64,000 bases of DNA from Devosia sp. ZB163. Lineage in GTDB: Bacteria; Pseudomonadota; Alphaproteobacteria; Rhizobiales; Devosiaceae. Under the pieces are notes generated by a model. The model was not told where the DNA came from. It worked only from the letters and a program-made list of their open reading frames with translations, and searched no databases. Positions 43,445 to 52,916 of this stretch are shown here, in pieces. Numbering within the stretch: the stretch's first letter is position 1; every line of letters starts with the position of its first letter. Made by a program: the position numbers and the translations under genes. The stretch is taken from assembly GCF_028613635.1 (NCBI RefSeq), contig NZ_JAQRMY010000004.1, forward strand, positions 576,727-640,726, read 5' to 3'.

Positions 43445-44374
43445 CTAGAAGCGCCGAAACAGGCCGGGGAAGACGGTAGCCTTGTCCCGGTGGTCGCCAC
43501 CCTTCTGGGCGGCCCAGAAGGCGGCGACGGCACTAACGAGGAAAGAGGCGGCCGTCAGGAAAGCCACCAGCACGGCTGTCTTGCGTGCCGTCTCCGCCGC
43601 AGCACTTGCCTGCGCCTTGGCCTGATCGACCGCCGTCATCACCTCGTCGACCCGGGCCGTGGCCTGGTCCGCAGGCATCCCCGAATTGACCGCCACCAAC
43701 TGGCCAAGATGCGCACGATCTGCGTCGCTCAGTGTGCCGCTGATGGCGCTCTGGGCGAGGATGCGTCCGGCTTCGGCCCTTGCCGTCGTCGTGTCGGCGA
43801 CGGGAGGAGCTGGGGGAGCAGCACCTTCGGCGGGGGCAGCTGGTCGGAACAGCCAATCGGCATAGTACGCAGTTGGGTCCACGGTACTGCCGGCGTCGTC
43901 GGCGACAGTCGCCGCGGCGTTCGTGACGGTCGCGGCCGCCGAGCCTACTGCATTCGCCGCCGCTGAGATGCCGCCTGCCGCGATGATAGCGCCGACAACG
44001 AGCGCACCGCCCCAGACCAGTAAGCCATGAGCACCGTCACGAATGTCGGCCTCATCCTCCGTCGCGTCATTGTGGCGCTTGCGGAGCCGGCCTGTGGCAT
44101 AGGCGCCGGCCATGAAGCTCGAGACCTGGACCCACAGGAGCCAGGTTCCGGCCGCAATTGCGATCCAGACCGGGTTCACGTCATTGCCGGCACGGAAGTC
44201 CACCATGCTCAGGCCCAGCGCCGAGCCGAAACCCAAGAGCACGATCGAGATTGCCGAGGCTATCACGATGCCCGCAATGACCGCCGGCCAGTCGACATAG
44301 GATCCACGATCGTCGACAGCCGTCATTACCGGCGCCACGACTACTTCTGCTTGTGAGGGCATGGTCATTGCCAA
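43445..44374 (-). CDS. Membrane protein of unknown function, 309 residues
   Basis: The N-terminal part has the segments [20 protein letters not shown] and [20 protein letters not shown], then [21 protein letters not shown] long Ala-rich middle (about 130-260) resembles a soluble stalk or coiled coil. A last span, [20 protein letters not shown], sits near the C terminus. The RLRKR and [12 protein letters not shown] loop after the second span is a feature I remember from a family common in Rhizobiales, but no name comes to mind. It may act as a stress-linked membrane scaffold. It is flanked by two tiny membrane-protein genes in the same direction. Confidence 0.75.
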   Translation of the reverse strand: MAMTMPSQAEVVVAPVMTAVDDRGSYVDWPAVIAGIVIASAISIVLLGFGSALGLSMVDFRAGNDVNPVWIAIAAGTWLLWVQVSSFMAGAYATGRLRKRHNDATEDEADIRDGAHGLLVWGGALVVGAIIAAGGISAAANAVGSAAATVTNAAATVADDAGSTVDPTAYYADWLFRPAAPAEGAAPPAPPVADTTTARAEAGRILAQSAISGTLSDADRAHLGQLVAVNSGMPADQATARVDEVMTAVDQAKAQASAAAETARKTAVLVAFLTAASFLVSAVAAFWAAQKGGDHRDKATVFPGLFRRF

Positions 44375-44377
44375 TCC

Positions 44378-44452
44378 TCACCGCAGTCCGAAAAACGACA
44401 GGACGGCCAGGATCACGACGACCAAGCCGACAAGATAGATAATTCCATTCAT
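44378..44452 (-). CDS. Tiny single-span membrane protein, 24 residues
   Basis: A 24-codon frame, MNGIIYLVGLVV followed by more Ile, Leu and Val and ending Phe-Gly-Leu-Arg. A purine-rich AGAGGCAGAG ribosome site is six to ten bases before the ATG. The stop is three bases before the start of the 309-residue membrane protein. I recall nearly identical small proteins in many Rhizobiales, always unannotated. Role unknown; coupling to the membrane protein is inferred from position. Confidence 0.6.
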   Translation of the reverse strand: MNGIIYLVGLVVVILAVLSFFGLR

Positions 44453-44637
44453 TTCTCTGCCTCTCTGAGTGTGCAGTTGCAGCAGGAAAAGCTGGCTAAC
44501 GTGGATTGGTTGCAACCGCAGCCGCCAGGGCCGACTACGAGGTCGGGCAAGGCCTGCCAAACTCGCCCCACGGCAGTCTCACTGGTCGACAATCCCCGGC
44601 ACGGACCGGAAGGGCGATAAGGGGCGAATGCCATATG

Positions 44638-44805
44638 AGACGGCTCACGTTGGAAGTCGCCAACGAAGACGCGGTCCACCGTGTGTTTCAGCGCTGCATT
44701 GACGGAGGCGCAATGGCAATCGAGAGGCCACAGCGAAAGAACTGGGGCTATGTTGGGTATTGTTGACCCTGATGGGCATATGTGGATCATCGCCGCAAAT
44801 CTGGG
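44638..44805 (+). pseudogene. Decayed VOC-family C-terminal fragment
   Basis: Two frames put together read as the second half of a VOC module: VANEDAVHRVFQRCIDGGAM, then after a shift near 44752 GIVDPDGHMWIIAANL, the normal ending of such proteins. One frame shift and no first half. No start or ribosome site. The rest of 44453-44973 shows nothing coding. Confidence 0.6.
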
Positions 44806-44973
44806 GTGCCCGATGGGCAGTCGTCAGTGCGCTTTCTCCGGCTGCTTTGATGTTGTCCAGCGCCAACGCTGCGACCTCGGCCCAGTCACACGCCCATTGA
44901 TCAGGCTGGCCGGCGTGCCAATCGAAATCGCGGACCAATTACAGGATAGCCGGTGGAGGAACACCCACCCGCC

Positions 44974-45282
44974 TTAATGCGCAGACTTGTCCGCAATGAT
45001 CCCGAGCTTGTGAATCTCAGGCACGTTAGCAAACAGGTTCCCCGCCTTTATTCGCTCCATCAAGGCAGCCGCGACCTTGCCGTTCAGGTGTGCGTCGCGA
45101 CCAGCCTCGTCATCGAACGTGTCAAAGATTGCGAAAGAGGAAGGTCCCTCCTGGGTCGCGTACCAAGTTTTCGTCCCTGGCTCGGCATTCACCAAGGGAA
45201 CTGCCGACGTAAGAAAATCCGCGACCTCTTGCTCCTTTCCAGGCTTGGCCTCGAGCGGAACGTATAGAGCGTACTTTGTCAT
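44974..45282 (-). CDS. Antibiotic biosynthesis monooxygenase (ABM) domain protein, putative quinol monooxygenase
   Basis: A 102-residue ABM-fold protein like YgiN: KYALYVPLEAKPGKEQEVAD, then EPGTKTWYATQEGPSSFAIF, then DTFDDEAGRDAHLNGKVAAA. Such dimeric alpha+beta-barrel proteins oxygenate quinols or modify polyketides; many are uncharacterised. GGAGA-type ribosome site before the ATG at 45282. Single gene, downstream of the second ABC operon but reading in the same direction after it, with its own promoter probably in 45283-45446. Confidence 0.85.
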   Translation of the reverse strand: MTKYALYVPLEAKPGKEQEVADFLTSAVPLVNAEPGTKTWYATQEGPSSFAIFDTFDDEAGRDAHLNGKVAAALMERIKAGNLFANVPEIHKLGIIADKSAH

Positions 45283-45446
45283 TGGCTCTCCTTTCTGACC
45301 GTGTCGACTGCCGCACGATAGCGACACGGAGCCCCGCGACCTTGACGTCTGTCAGTCCTGGGAGGGGGAGAGCATCTTGAGCCGGGAAGGCGGTGGAGTT
45401 GGTGCCGAGGTGCTGGTGCAGCAGCAATTCCTGGAGCGCTGGTCGG

Positions 45447-45482
45447 GCGATTGCCGGCGAGGATGGCCTCACCGGCAATCGC
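45447..45482 (-). terminator. Perfect 11-bp stem-loop after the DUF917 genes
   Basis: GCGATTGCCGG pairs with CCGGCAATCGC over a 14-base loop, beginning eight bases past the stop at 45490. No U-run. It probably ends or protects the transcript of the second ABC operon. Confidence 0.6.
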
Positions 45483-45489
45483 ATTCGGC

Positions 45490-46572
45490 TCATCTGTTGA
45501 AATACTGCCGATAGTCCGTGTCGTAGCCGAAATACCGTGGACCGACGAGTTCGATGCCGGCCGGCGTCAGCCACTGCGGATTGGATGGCATGGCCAGCGC
45601 CTTGAGGCGGAGGCCGTAGCGTAGCGCGTCGGCAGTGACAGGCAGGCCGGACTCCGCATCGAGCACCGTGATCAGGTCGGGTGTCGTGACGAGGATTTCG
45701 CCATCGCGCTCGGCCATCAGGAACTCATTCTGGAAATCGAGCCTGAAGCTATGCCCCTTCCATTCCTCGACGCCCTCGAAGCGGGCGGTACCGCGTGCGA
45801 AGCCGCCAACCGTGCGCCGTTCGATGTCCTTGATGCGGCCGTGGAAGATCACCTCGGCTTCCAGCTTTTCGACGATGGCGTTGACCGGATCCACGTGTCC
45901 GGCCTTGGCCTCGCGCAGGGTGCGGCCGAGTTCGGAGCAAAGGGTCAACGTCCCACGTACGATCGCCTTCTTTGCCACGGCGCCCGACATCGAATAGAAG
46001 GCGAGCAGAGCCGAGCCGCCCATTTCCACGGTGGCGGCCCGGGCGAGGCGCTCGGTCCAGGCATTGCTGACCGTCTCGAGGACCAGTGAATTGCCCTTGT
46101 CGTCGCAGAGCACCATTGGAGTGGCGGAGACGCCATGCATGGTGAAGGTCACCATCTGCAGTTCGGGGTAGGCGCGACCCATGCCATCGCCATCGACGAG
46201 CGGCAGGCCGGCCATGGCAGCCACTACGAACGGAGTGGTCGAATTGACACCGCCAGCCTCGCCGCAAAGGACGGCGTCGATCTTGCGGCCGAGCAACTGC
46301 TCGAGCGCGCGGAAGGCGTTGATCAGCTCCTCGCCCTGCGGCAGCTTCTCGGTCATCACGGTGGGGGCGCCCATCATGCACACTGGAACCACCAGTGCGT
46401 CGTCGGGCAGTTCATCGATATCGACGAGGTTCACCGGTCCGAACTGCTTGATGGCCTGCTGGGCCATCAGCTTGCCGACGTAGGGGTCACCGCCGCCGCC
46501 GGTGCCGAGAATGGCGCCGCCGGTGGCGATGTCTTCCATATCCTCGGCATGGATGGTGCGAAGAAACTTCAT
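45490..46572 (-). CDS. DUF917 family protein, copy 1
   Basis: A 360-residue DUF917 protein: EDMEDIATGGAILGTGGGGD at the N terminus, the glycine-rich GTGGGGDPYVGK, EAGGVNSTTPFVVAAMAGLP, VDGDGMGRAYPELQMVTFTM and a C-terminal LVGPRYFGYDTDY. DUF917 genes usually stand with a hydantoinase-A-like gene, and I recall that part of the family has been renamed after S-methyl-thiohydantoin desulfurase activity. Both suggest action on hydantoin-like rings. It and copy 2 probably form a heteromer or act on two substrates. Last gene of the leftward operon from 54504. Confidence 0.88.
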   Translation of the reverse strand: MKFLRTIHAEDMEDIATGGAILGTGGGGDPYVGKLMAQQAIKQFGPVNLVDIDELPDDALVVPVCMMGAPTVMTEKLPQGEELINAFRALEQLLGRKIDAVLCGEAGGVNSTTPFVVAAMAGLPLVDGDGMGRAYPELQMVTFTMHGVSATPMVLCDDKGNSLVLETVSNAWTERLARAATVEMGGSALLAFYSMSGAVAKKAIVRGTLTLCSELGRTLREAKAGHVDPVNAIVEKLEAEVIFHGRIKDIERRTVGGFARGTARFEGVEEWKGHSFRLDFQNEFLMAERDGEILVTTPDLITVLDAESGLPVTADALRYGLRLKALAMPSNPQWLTPAGIELVGPRYFGYDTDYRQYFNR

Positions 46573-46589
46573 TCTGGGTTCCTTTCGCC

Positions 46590-47693
46590 TCAGGCCAAGA
46601 CGGCTTGAGGCTGCAGCGGGTTGAAGGTGAGCTCGGGGTAACCGAAGGCCTGCGGGCCGACGATCTCCAGTGCCCTGGGGGTCTTCATCAGGTCATGCAC
46701 AGGCAGTCCGATCACGGCGATGCGCTGGCCGTAGCGCAGCACTTCGGTGGTGATCGGCTCGCCGGTATCGAGCTCGAGATTGATGATCAGGTCAGGCACC
46801 ATGATCACCGGCACGTCGTCGACCCAGAGCACAAGGTTCTCGTTCTGGATCGCAATACGTGCCTCGGAGCCCGCCCAGTCGCCGACGCCGGTAATGTGAG
46901 CGTGGCCGCGGGCGAAGCCACCAACCAGTTCGCGGCGGACGTCGGTGACCTTGCCGGTGAAGAACAGCTTGCCGCCGGTAGAGGCGACAACGCGCTCCAC
47001 TACGTTTTGTCGTTTCTGGCGGGCATCGAGCACGGTCTGGCCGATCTGGAGTGCCTGCGTCACCGTGCCGGGCACTGCGGTGCGGCGGACGAACTCCATC
47101 GACATCGGGGCGATGGCAAGGCCGGCGGCCGCCCCCATGTTCACCGAGACTCCGCGGGCAAAGGTCTCGAGCCAGAACATGTCGATCACGTCCTTGAAGA
47201 CGACGACATTGCCTTTCTCGTCAGCGATGGCAGCGGGAGCCGCCTTTGCGCCATAGATGAAGAACGTGGTCATCTGCACTTCGGGGAAGGCTCTGCCCAT
47301 CCCGTCGCCGTCGATCACCGGCAGGCCGGCATAAGCCGCGGCGATCACGGGCTCGAGCGCGTTGGAGCCGCCGATCTCGGCCGAGATGGTGGCGGAGATC
47401 TTTACGCCGGCGGTCTCTTCCACGGCGCGCATGGCGCGGTAGCACTCGCCGCCTTCCTCGATCTTTTCGACGCCCACCACGGGCGCGCCGATGCCGCCGA
47501 CTTCGCCGACCCAGGCGTCGTCGGGCAGTGCATCGAGCGGCAGGACGCGGACTTCCGCACCCTTACGGATCAGTTCGCGGGCTCGAAGCATGCCGACATA
47601 GGGATTGCCGCCGCCGCCGGTGCCGAGCAAAGCGGCGCCGATCGAGAGCGGGTGGAGGTCGTCCTCCTTGAGGAGGTAACCCTTATCCGACAT
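46590..47693 (-). CDS. DUF917 family protein, copy 2
   Basis: A 367-residue DUF917 protein with LSIGAALLGTGGGGNPYVGM, EIGGSNALEPVIAAAYAGLP, IDGDGMGRAFPEVQMTTFFI and VGPQAFGYPELTFNPL. It is clearly homologous to copy 1 over its length. ATG at 47693 follows GGTGA; a GTG at 47702 would add three residues. Its 5' end overlaps the hydantoinase-A-like gene by 11 bases, so the three proteins are made together. Role: see copy 1; inference only. Confidence 0.88.
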   Translation of the reverse strand: MSDKGYLLKEDDLHPLSIGAALLGTGGGGNPYVGMLRARELIRKGAEVRVLPLDALPDDAWVGEVGGIGAPVVGVEKIEEGGECYRAMRAVEETAGVKISATISAEIGGSNALEPVIAAAYAGLPVIDGDGMGRAFPEVQMTTFFIYGAKAAPAAIADEKGNVVVFKDVIDMFWLETFARGVSVNMGAAAGLAIAPMSMEFVRRTAVPGTVTQALQIGQTVLDARQKRQNVVERVVASTGGKLFFTGKVTDVRRELVGGFARGHAHITGVGDWAGSEARIAIQNENLVLWVDDVPVIMVPDLIINLELDTGEPITTEVLRYGQRIAVIGLPVHDLMKTPRALEIVGPQAFGYPELTFNPLQPQAVLA

Positions 47694-49230
47694 GCAGTTC
47701 ACCGACGGCCTTCACGCGGACACGGGTGGCGTTGCCGGGCAGGTAGGCCAGCGGCACGTCCTCAACATCGACGATCTCGATTGAGGAGCGGAGCGCTCCG
47801 GCGGTGACCGCCGCTTCGGTGGCGCGTTCCTTGGCATCGGCCAGCGCCTGGTCACGGCCGATCTCGGCCAGGGCGTAGACGCGGTCGACCTCGCCCGAAA
47901 CCTGGGCAATGGCCGCGCCGACGGCGTTGGCTACGGCGAAGTGGTTCGGCTTGATCACTTCGAGCCCGCCGATCGGGCCATCGACGAGGATCGAGCCGCC
48001 GCCCACGACGATCACCGGCAGCGGTTCGGGCGAGAGGCGCGAGCGCTCGACGCAGTCCTCGAGCATCGACTGGATGCGCTCCTGCGTACGGGCGATCAAG
48101 TCGGGCGTCAGGTGCGCGACCTTGGACTTGTCGCCGAGCTCGTATCGGCCCGAGGCCACGACGACGTCGGAGGTGGTGAGCGTCTTGCCACCGAAGATCA
48201 GCGCTTCGGTAACGATGCGGTAGCCGACCGAGGTCGGGCCGACCTTGATGGCGCTGCCGGTTTCGACGACGTGCGAACCACCCCCGAGCCCGATAGAGAA
48301 GACGTCAGGCATACGGAAGTTGGTTCGCACGCCGCCCACTTCCACGGCCACGGTGGCTTGGCGTGGAAAACCCTTGTGCAGCGAGCCCACGTCGGAGGTG
48401 GTGCCGCCGATATCGACGACGATGGCATCGGCGACGCCCGAGAGGAACGCCGCGCCGCGCATCGAGTTGGTCGGGCCCGAGGCAAAGGTCAGCACCGGGA
48501 ACTTCTCGGCGAACTCGGCATCCATCAGGGTGCCGTCGTTCTGGGTGAGGTAAAAGCGGCCACGGATGCCGGTCTCGGCAATGGCCTTGCGGAAGGCTTC
48601 GATCACGTGCTTCGACAGGTCGCGCAGGCAGGCGTTCATGATCGCCGCATTCTCGCGCTCGAGCAGACCAATGCGGCCGATATCGCTCGAGAGCGTGATG
48701 TGCACGCCGGGCAGGGCCTTGGCGAGGATTTCGCCGGCCTGCTTCTCGAAGTCACCGGTCACAGGCGAGAACACCGAGGTAATGGCAATGGTGTTGATGC
48801 CCTTGGCCTTGATGTCCTCGGCGATGCCAAGCAGTTCCTGCTCGTCGATCGGCGAGATGACCCGCCCATCGAACTCGTTGCCTCCATGGGCGAGGTAGCC
48901 GGTGCCACCAATTGCTGCCTTCAGGTCTTCGGGCCAGTCGACCATCGGGGGCAGGGAGGCGGTCGCGGGGAGGCCCAGCCGCACCGCGGCAGTCTTGGCG
49001 AGGTCCCGGCGCTGCACCACGGCATTGGTGAAGTGGGTGGTGCCGATCATCACCACGTCGATGGCCGAGGCGTCCATCTTCGAAGCTTCGAGCACGGCCC
49101 TGAGGGCGCTCACGACACCGGTCATCACGTCGCCGGTGGTGGCTGCCTTGACGCCGGCGATGACGGTCGCGCCGTCCATGACGACAGCGTCGGTGTTGGT
49201 GCCGCCCACGTCGATGCCAATTCTGATCAT
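47683..49230 (-). CDS. Hydantoinase A/oxoprolinase-like protein, short form
   Basis: A 515-residue protein of the ASKHA-fold HyuA/oxoprolinase family that opens hydantoin or oxoproline rings with ATP. Nucleotide-binding motifs: IGIDVGGTNTDAVV at the N terminus, IVVDIGGTTSDVGSL in the middle, and VVGGGSILVDGP. Full HyuA proteins are near 690 residues; this is the shorter form that goes with DUF917 partners, lacking the last HyuA segment. No HyuB gene is present, so the DUF917 pair may take the partner role. It follows the transporter ATPase gene with a four-base overlap. Confidence 0.88.
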   Translation of the reverse strand: MIRIGIDVGGTNTDAVVMDGATVIAGVKAATTGDVMTGVVSALRAVLEASKMDASAIDVVMIGTTHFTNAVVQRRDLAKTAAVRLGLPATASLPPMVDWPEDLKAAIGGTGYLAHGGNEFDGRVISPIDEQELLGIAEDIKAKGINTIAITSVFSPVTGDFEKQAGEILAKALPGVHITLSSDIGRIGLLERENAAIMNACLRDLSKHVIEAFRKAIAETGIRGRFYLTQNDGTLMDAEFAEKFPVLTFASGPTNSMRGAAFLSGVADAIVVDIGGTTSDVGSLHKGFPRQATVAVEVGGVRTNFRMPDVFSIGLGGGSHVVETGSAIKVGPTSVGYRIVTEALIFGGKTLTTSDVVVASGRYELGDKSKVAHLTPDLIARTQERIQSMLEDCVERSRLSPEPLPVIVVGGGSILVDGPIGGLEVIKPNHFAVANAVGAAIAQVSGEVDRVYALAEIGRDQALADAKERATEAAVTAGALRSSIEIVDVEDVPLAYLPGNATRVRVKAVGELHVG

Positions 49231-50120
49231 GTTTCTGTCCTTTGGGAGACTGGTGTCGCTCCGTCCCGGAGCGCGATGAGTTGTTCTGCGGTCGGGATTT
49301 CCCCGTCGATCAGCGGGATCTTGGGCCGCATGGCCTCTTCCTCGGCCGAGATGACCGGCACCGAGGCAAGGAGGAGTCGGGTGTAGTCGTGCTGCGGCGC
49401 CTCGAAGACGGAAGCAGTGGGACCGGTTTCGACGATCTTGCCGAGGTAGAGCACGCCGACCGTGTCGGCGAAGTTCCGCATCAGACTGAGGTCGTGCGAG
49501 ATGAACAGGTAGGTGAGCCCGAGCTGCTGGCCGAGATCGACCAGCAGGTCCATGACGCGGGCCTGCACCGAGACGTCGAGCGCCGAAGTCGGCTCATCGA
49601 GGATCAGCAGTTGCGGGGCCACGGCCAGAGCGCGGGCGATGGCGACACGCTGCTTCTGGCCCCCCGACAGCTCGTGCGGATAACGCAGGGCGAAGTCGGT
49701 CGGCAGTTGCACCATCTCGAGCAGTTCGGCGATCCGCCGCTTGTGCTCACCGAGCGGTGTCCCATGCGCGGCAAGCGGCACGGCAATCGACTGGCCGACG
49801 GTGCGACGCGGATTGAGCGACGAACCGGGATTCTGGAACACCATCTGCACCTTGCGCCCATAGGCACGGGTGCCGGTCTCGCCGGTGATGCTGTGGCCGC
49901 TCAGCAGGATGTCGCCGCTTGTCGGCTTGGCGAGTCCCATGATCATGCGGGCGATGGTCGATTTGCCTGAACCGCTTTCGCCGGCAAGTCCGTAGACCTT
50001 GCCCTTTTCGATCGAGAACGAAACGTCGTCGACGGCGCGTACGTCGCCGGTCTTCCGGCCAAAGCGGTTTCGGACCGGGAACAGCTTCGTCAGTCCGGCG
50101 ATTTCCAGCATGTTCGTCAT
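49227..50120 (-). CDS. Peptide-type ABC transporter ATP-binding protein, second system (OppF-like)
   Basis: A 297-residue ATPase: Walker A GESGSGKST, Q-loop MVFQNPGSSLNPR, signature LSGGQKQR, Walker B LLILDEPTSALD, switch His FISHDLSLM. Shorter than usual OppF at the C terminus, with no Cys cluster. ATG overlaps the partner stop as ATGA (50117-50120). Confidence 0.92.
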   Translation of the reverse strand: MTNMLEIAGLTKLFPVRNRFGRKTGDVRAVDDVSFSIEKGKVYGLAGESGSGKSTIARMIMGLAKPTSGDILLSGHSITGETGTRAYGRKVQMVFQNPGSSLNPRRTVGQSIAVPLAAHGTPLGEHKRRIAELLEMVQLPTDFALRYPHELSGGQKQRVAIARALAVAPQLLILDEPTSALDVSVQARVMDLLVDLGQQLGLTYLFISHDLSLMRNFADTVGVLYLGKIVETGPTASVFEAPQHDYTRLLLASVPVISAEEEAMRPKIPLIDGEIPTAEQLIALRDGATPVSQRTET

Positions 50121-50962
50121 GCGGCTGCCCCCGCCTTGCCGAAACTCGTGCCGCCGGTCAGCCGGGGCACCGCGGCGATCAGCGCCCGGGTGTAGTCGTC
50201 GCGCGGCGCTTCGAAGAGATCGGCGGTTGGCCGATGCTCGACCACCACGCCCTTGTTCATCACGTAGACGTAGTTCGAGGTCTCGCGCACGACGCCAAGG
50301 TTGTGGGTGATCATCAGGAGAGCGAGGCCACGCTCCTCGACCAGATCCTTCAGCAGCTTCAGGATCTGCGCCTGGGTCGTGACGTCGAGCGCGGTGCCGG
50401 GCTCGTCGGCGATCAGGAGCTTCGGCTCGCTCAGGAGCGCCATGGCGATCAGCACGCGCTGACGCATACCGCCCGACAGCATTATCGGGTAGGACCGCGA
50501 CACCCGCTCGGGGTCGCGCATCCGCACCTGGCCGAGCACTTCATGCACGCGCGCCATCCGCTCCCTGTTGCCGCGACTACGGCCGAGGCGACGGTCGGCG
50601 TATTTCAGGATCGTGCCCATCTGGTCGGCGATGGTGAAGACCGGGTTGAGCGAACTCATCGGGTCCTGGAACACCATCGACATCGCGGTGCCGCGGAGCT
50701 TCAGCCGCTCCTTGGTCGGCATGGTGAGGAGGTCGTGGCCGTCATAGAAGATTTCGCCGCTGGTGACCTTCGCGGGCGGCGTGCGCAACAGGCCCATGAT
50801 GGCCCGCATGGTCACGGTCTTGCCCGATCCGCTCTCGCCGACGAGCGCGATCTGCGAACGAGCCGGCACGTCGAGCGACACGCCCTTCAGCACCTGGTTG
50901 GTCTGGCCGTAGGTGGTGAACTGGACACTGAGGTTACGGACGGCGAGAAGGGCGTCGGACAT
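50117..50962 (-). CDS. Peptide-type ABC transporter ATP-binding protein, second system (OppD-like)
   Basis: A 281-residue ATPase: Walker A GESGSGKTV, Q-loop MVFQDPMSSLNPV, signature LSGGMRQR, Walker B LLIADEPGTALD (Gly where Thr is usual), switch His MITHNLGVV. The C terminus is short, lacking the Cys-containing oligopeptide domain. Start ATG shares one base with the permease stop. Confidence 0.92.
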   Translation of the reverse strand: MSDALLAVRNLSVQFTTYGQTNQVLKGVSLDVPARSQIALVGESGSGKTVTMRAIMGLLRTPPAKVTSGEIFYDGHDLLTMPTKERLKLRGTAMSMVFQDPMSSLNPVFTIADQMGTILKYADRRLGRSRGNRERMARVHEVLGQVRMRDPERVSRSYPIMLSGGMRQRVLIAMALLSEPKLLIADEPGTALDVTTQAQILKLLKDLVEERGLALLMITHNLGVVRETSNYVYVMNKGVVVEHRPTADLFEAPRDDYTRALIAAVPRLTGGTSFGKAGAAA

Positions 50963-51849
50963 CAGCGCACCTCCTGTACGTCGAACAGGTCGCGGAGGCC
51001 GTCGCCGAGCAGGTTGAAGCCGAGGGCGACGATGAGGATCGCGGCCCCTGGCAGCACTGACTCCCACCAGTAGTCCGGCAGGAAGGCCGAACCCGAGGCG
51101 ACCATGGTGCCCAGGTCTGGGGTCGGAGGCTGGATGCCCAGTCCGAGAAAGCTCAGCGAAGCGCCCACAAGAATGACGAAGCCCGCATCGAGTGAGGTCT
51201 TCACCGCCAGCGCCGAGACGCAGTTGGGCAGGATCTCGCGGAACAGGATGTGGAACTTGCTGGCGCCCAGTGTCTCGGCAGCCTCGACAAACTCCTGAGT
51301 CCGCAGTTGCCGGGTAATCGAGTAGATGAGGCGCGTGTGCCAGGTCCACCAGAGCGCCGCAATGGCCAGCATCGAGTTGATCAGGTCGGGTGAAAGCACC
51401 GCCGCCACTGCCAGCGCCATCACCAGTGGGGGGATGGCAAGCGCGATGTCGGTCAGACGCATGATGACGATCTCGACCCAGCCGCCGAAGTAGCCGGCGA
51501 GGAGGCCCAGCGTGGTGCCGACCGGGATGGCGATCCCGAGCACCACCAATGCCAGGAGCAACGAGATGCGCAGCCCGAAGATCACGCGGGTGAAGATGTC
51601 ACGTCCGACGTTGTCGGTGCCGAACCAGTACTCAGCCGAGGGGGGCAGGTGGCGGGCACGGAAGTTCACCACCGCGCCGACGTGGTCGGGATGCGGCGTG
51701 ATCCACGGCGCGAGGATCGCGGCGAGTATGGCGAGGATGACGATGGCCGCGCCAATCACCGCGGTCGGATTGCGCGAGAAGCGATACCAGTTCTGGTAGG
51801 CGTTCGAGAGCCGGCGCGGCGGGGTGGTGGAGATGGTTTCGCTGGCCAT
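50962..51849 (-). CDS. Peptide-type ABC transporter permease, second system (DppC-like)
   Basis: A 295-residue inner membrane protein: first span AVIGAAIVILAILAAILAPW, AEYWFGTDNVGRDIFTRVIF, EAA loop EAAETLGASKFHILFREILP and SFLGLGIQPPTPDLG. Coupled to its neighbours by one-base overlaps on both sides (TGATG). It forms the channel with the subunit encoded upstream. Confidence 0.92.
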   Translation of the reverse strand: MASETISTTPPRRLSNAYQNWYRFSRNPTAVIGAAIVILAILAAILAPWITPHPDHVGAVVNFRARHLPPSAEYWFGTDNVGRDIFTRVIFGLRISLLLALVVLGIAIPVGTTLGLLAGYFGGWVEIVIMRLTDIALAIPPLVMALAVAAVLSPDLINSMLAIAALWWTWHTRLIYSITRQLRTQEFVEAAETLGASKFHILFREILPNCVSALAVKTSLDAGFVILVGASLSFLGLGIQPPTPDLGTMVASGSAFLPDYWWESVLPGAAILIVALGFNLLGDGLRDLFDVQEVR

Positions 51850-52871
51850 CAGCGGCTCCCACGAATGCGGACGCGGGGATCGACGAACCCGACAAGGACG
51901 TCGATGACGAGATTGACGAGCACGAAGAACACGCCCGAAACCATCACCACGCCCATGACGGCGTTCAGGTCCTTCTGGAGGATCGTTCGGATGCCATAGG
52001 AGGCTATGCCCGGCCAGGCGAACACCAGTTCGACGACGAACGCGTTGCCGATGAGCGAGGCGAACTCGAGCCCGAGGATGGTCAGCGGCGGCACGAAGCT
52101 CGGGCGCAGCATGTACTTGAACACGCGGATCGGCTCCGGCACGCCGAAGGCGCGGCTCGCCTCGATATAGTCCTGGCTCGACACGTCGATCATCGACGAG
52201 CGGGTGATGCGGGCGATCTGCCCCATCGTGGCGAGCGCCAGCGCTGTGGCCGGCAGCAGAAGATAGCGCAGCGCCTCGCCAAACACGTCGAGCCGGCCGG
52301 CGAGCAGCGAGTCGACGGTCAGCAAGCCGGTCACGCTTGCCACGAATTCCATGTTGTGGGGCAGCCGTCCTGTGGTCGGCAGGATATGCAGCACGTAGCC
52401 GGCGAGGATCTGCAGCAGCAGGGCGGCAAAAAAGCTCGGCGTCACTGCCGAGAAGATGGCGAGGATGCGCACCAGCGTATCCGGCCACTTGTCCTTCCAT
52501 CGCGCGGCGGCGACGCCAAGCGGAACGCCGAACACGAAGGCAAGAGTGATCGTTGCGAGCACCAACTCGAAGGTTGCGCCGAAGGTCTCTCGGATGTCGT
52601 CGTTCACCGGCCGTTCGGTCAGCAGAGAGCGGCCGAGGTCGCCCTGGCTGAGCCCGGCGATGAACATGCCGTATTGCTCGACGATCGGCTTGTTGAGCCC
52701 CAGCTTCTCCTGCAGGTCGGCGACCTGCTGAGCGGTGGCGGTAGGTCCGAGCGCCATGCGCGCCGGATCGCCAGGCACCACGCGGGCAATGGCGAAGATG
52801 ACGATCGACAGGCCAACGAGGACCAGGATCGACCACAGAATGCGCCGGACAAGGAAAAGCAGGAATTCCAA
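51849..52871 (-). CDS. Peptide-type ABC transporter permease, second system (DppB-like)
   Basis: A 340-residue inner membrane protein: N-terminal span ILWSILVLVGLSIVIFAIAR followed by VVPGDPARMALG, GLSQGDLGRSLLTERPV, EAA loop ASRAFGVPEPIRVFKYMLRP, and C-terminal GFVDPRVRIRG. Longer periplasmic loop (about 150-190) than in the first system. AAAGGAG-type ribosome sites lie before the ATG, after the stem-loop at 52917-52944. Confidence 0.92.
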   Translation of the reverse strand: MEFLLFLVRRILWSILVLVGLSIVIFAIARVVPGDPARMALGPTATAQQVADLQEKLGLNKPIVEQYGMFIAGLSQGDLGRSLLTERPVNDDIRETFGATFELVLATITLAFVFGVPLGVAAARWKDKWPDTLVRILAIFSAVTPSFFAALLLQILAGYVLHILPTTGRLPHNMEFVASVTGLLTVDSLLAGRLDVFGEALRYLLLPATALALATMGQIARITRSSMIDVSSQDYIEASRAFGVPEPIRVFKYMLRPSFVPPLTILGLEFASLIGNAFVVELVFAWPGIASYGIRTILQKDLNAVMGVVMVSGVFFVLVNLVIDVLVGFVDPRVRIRGSR

Positions 52872-52916
52872 AGGCAGTCCGCCCTGGTGAAAGGAGAATG
52901 CGTCGTGCGGGAGAAT

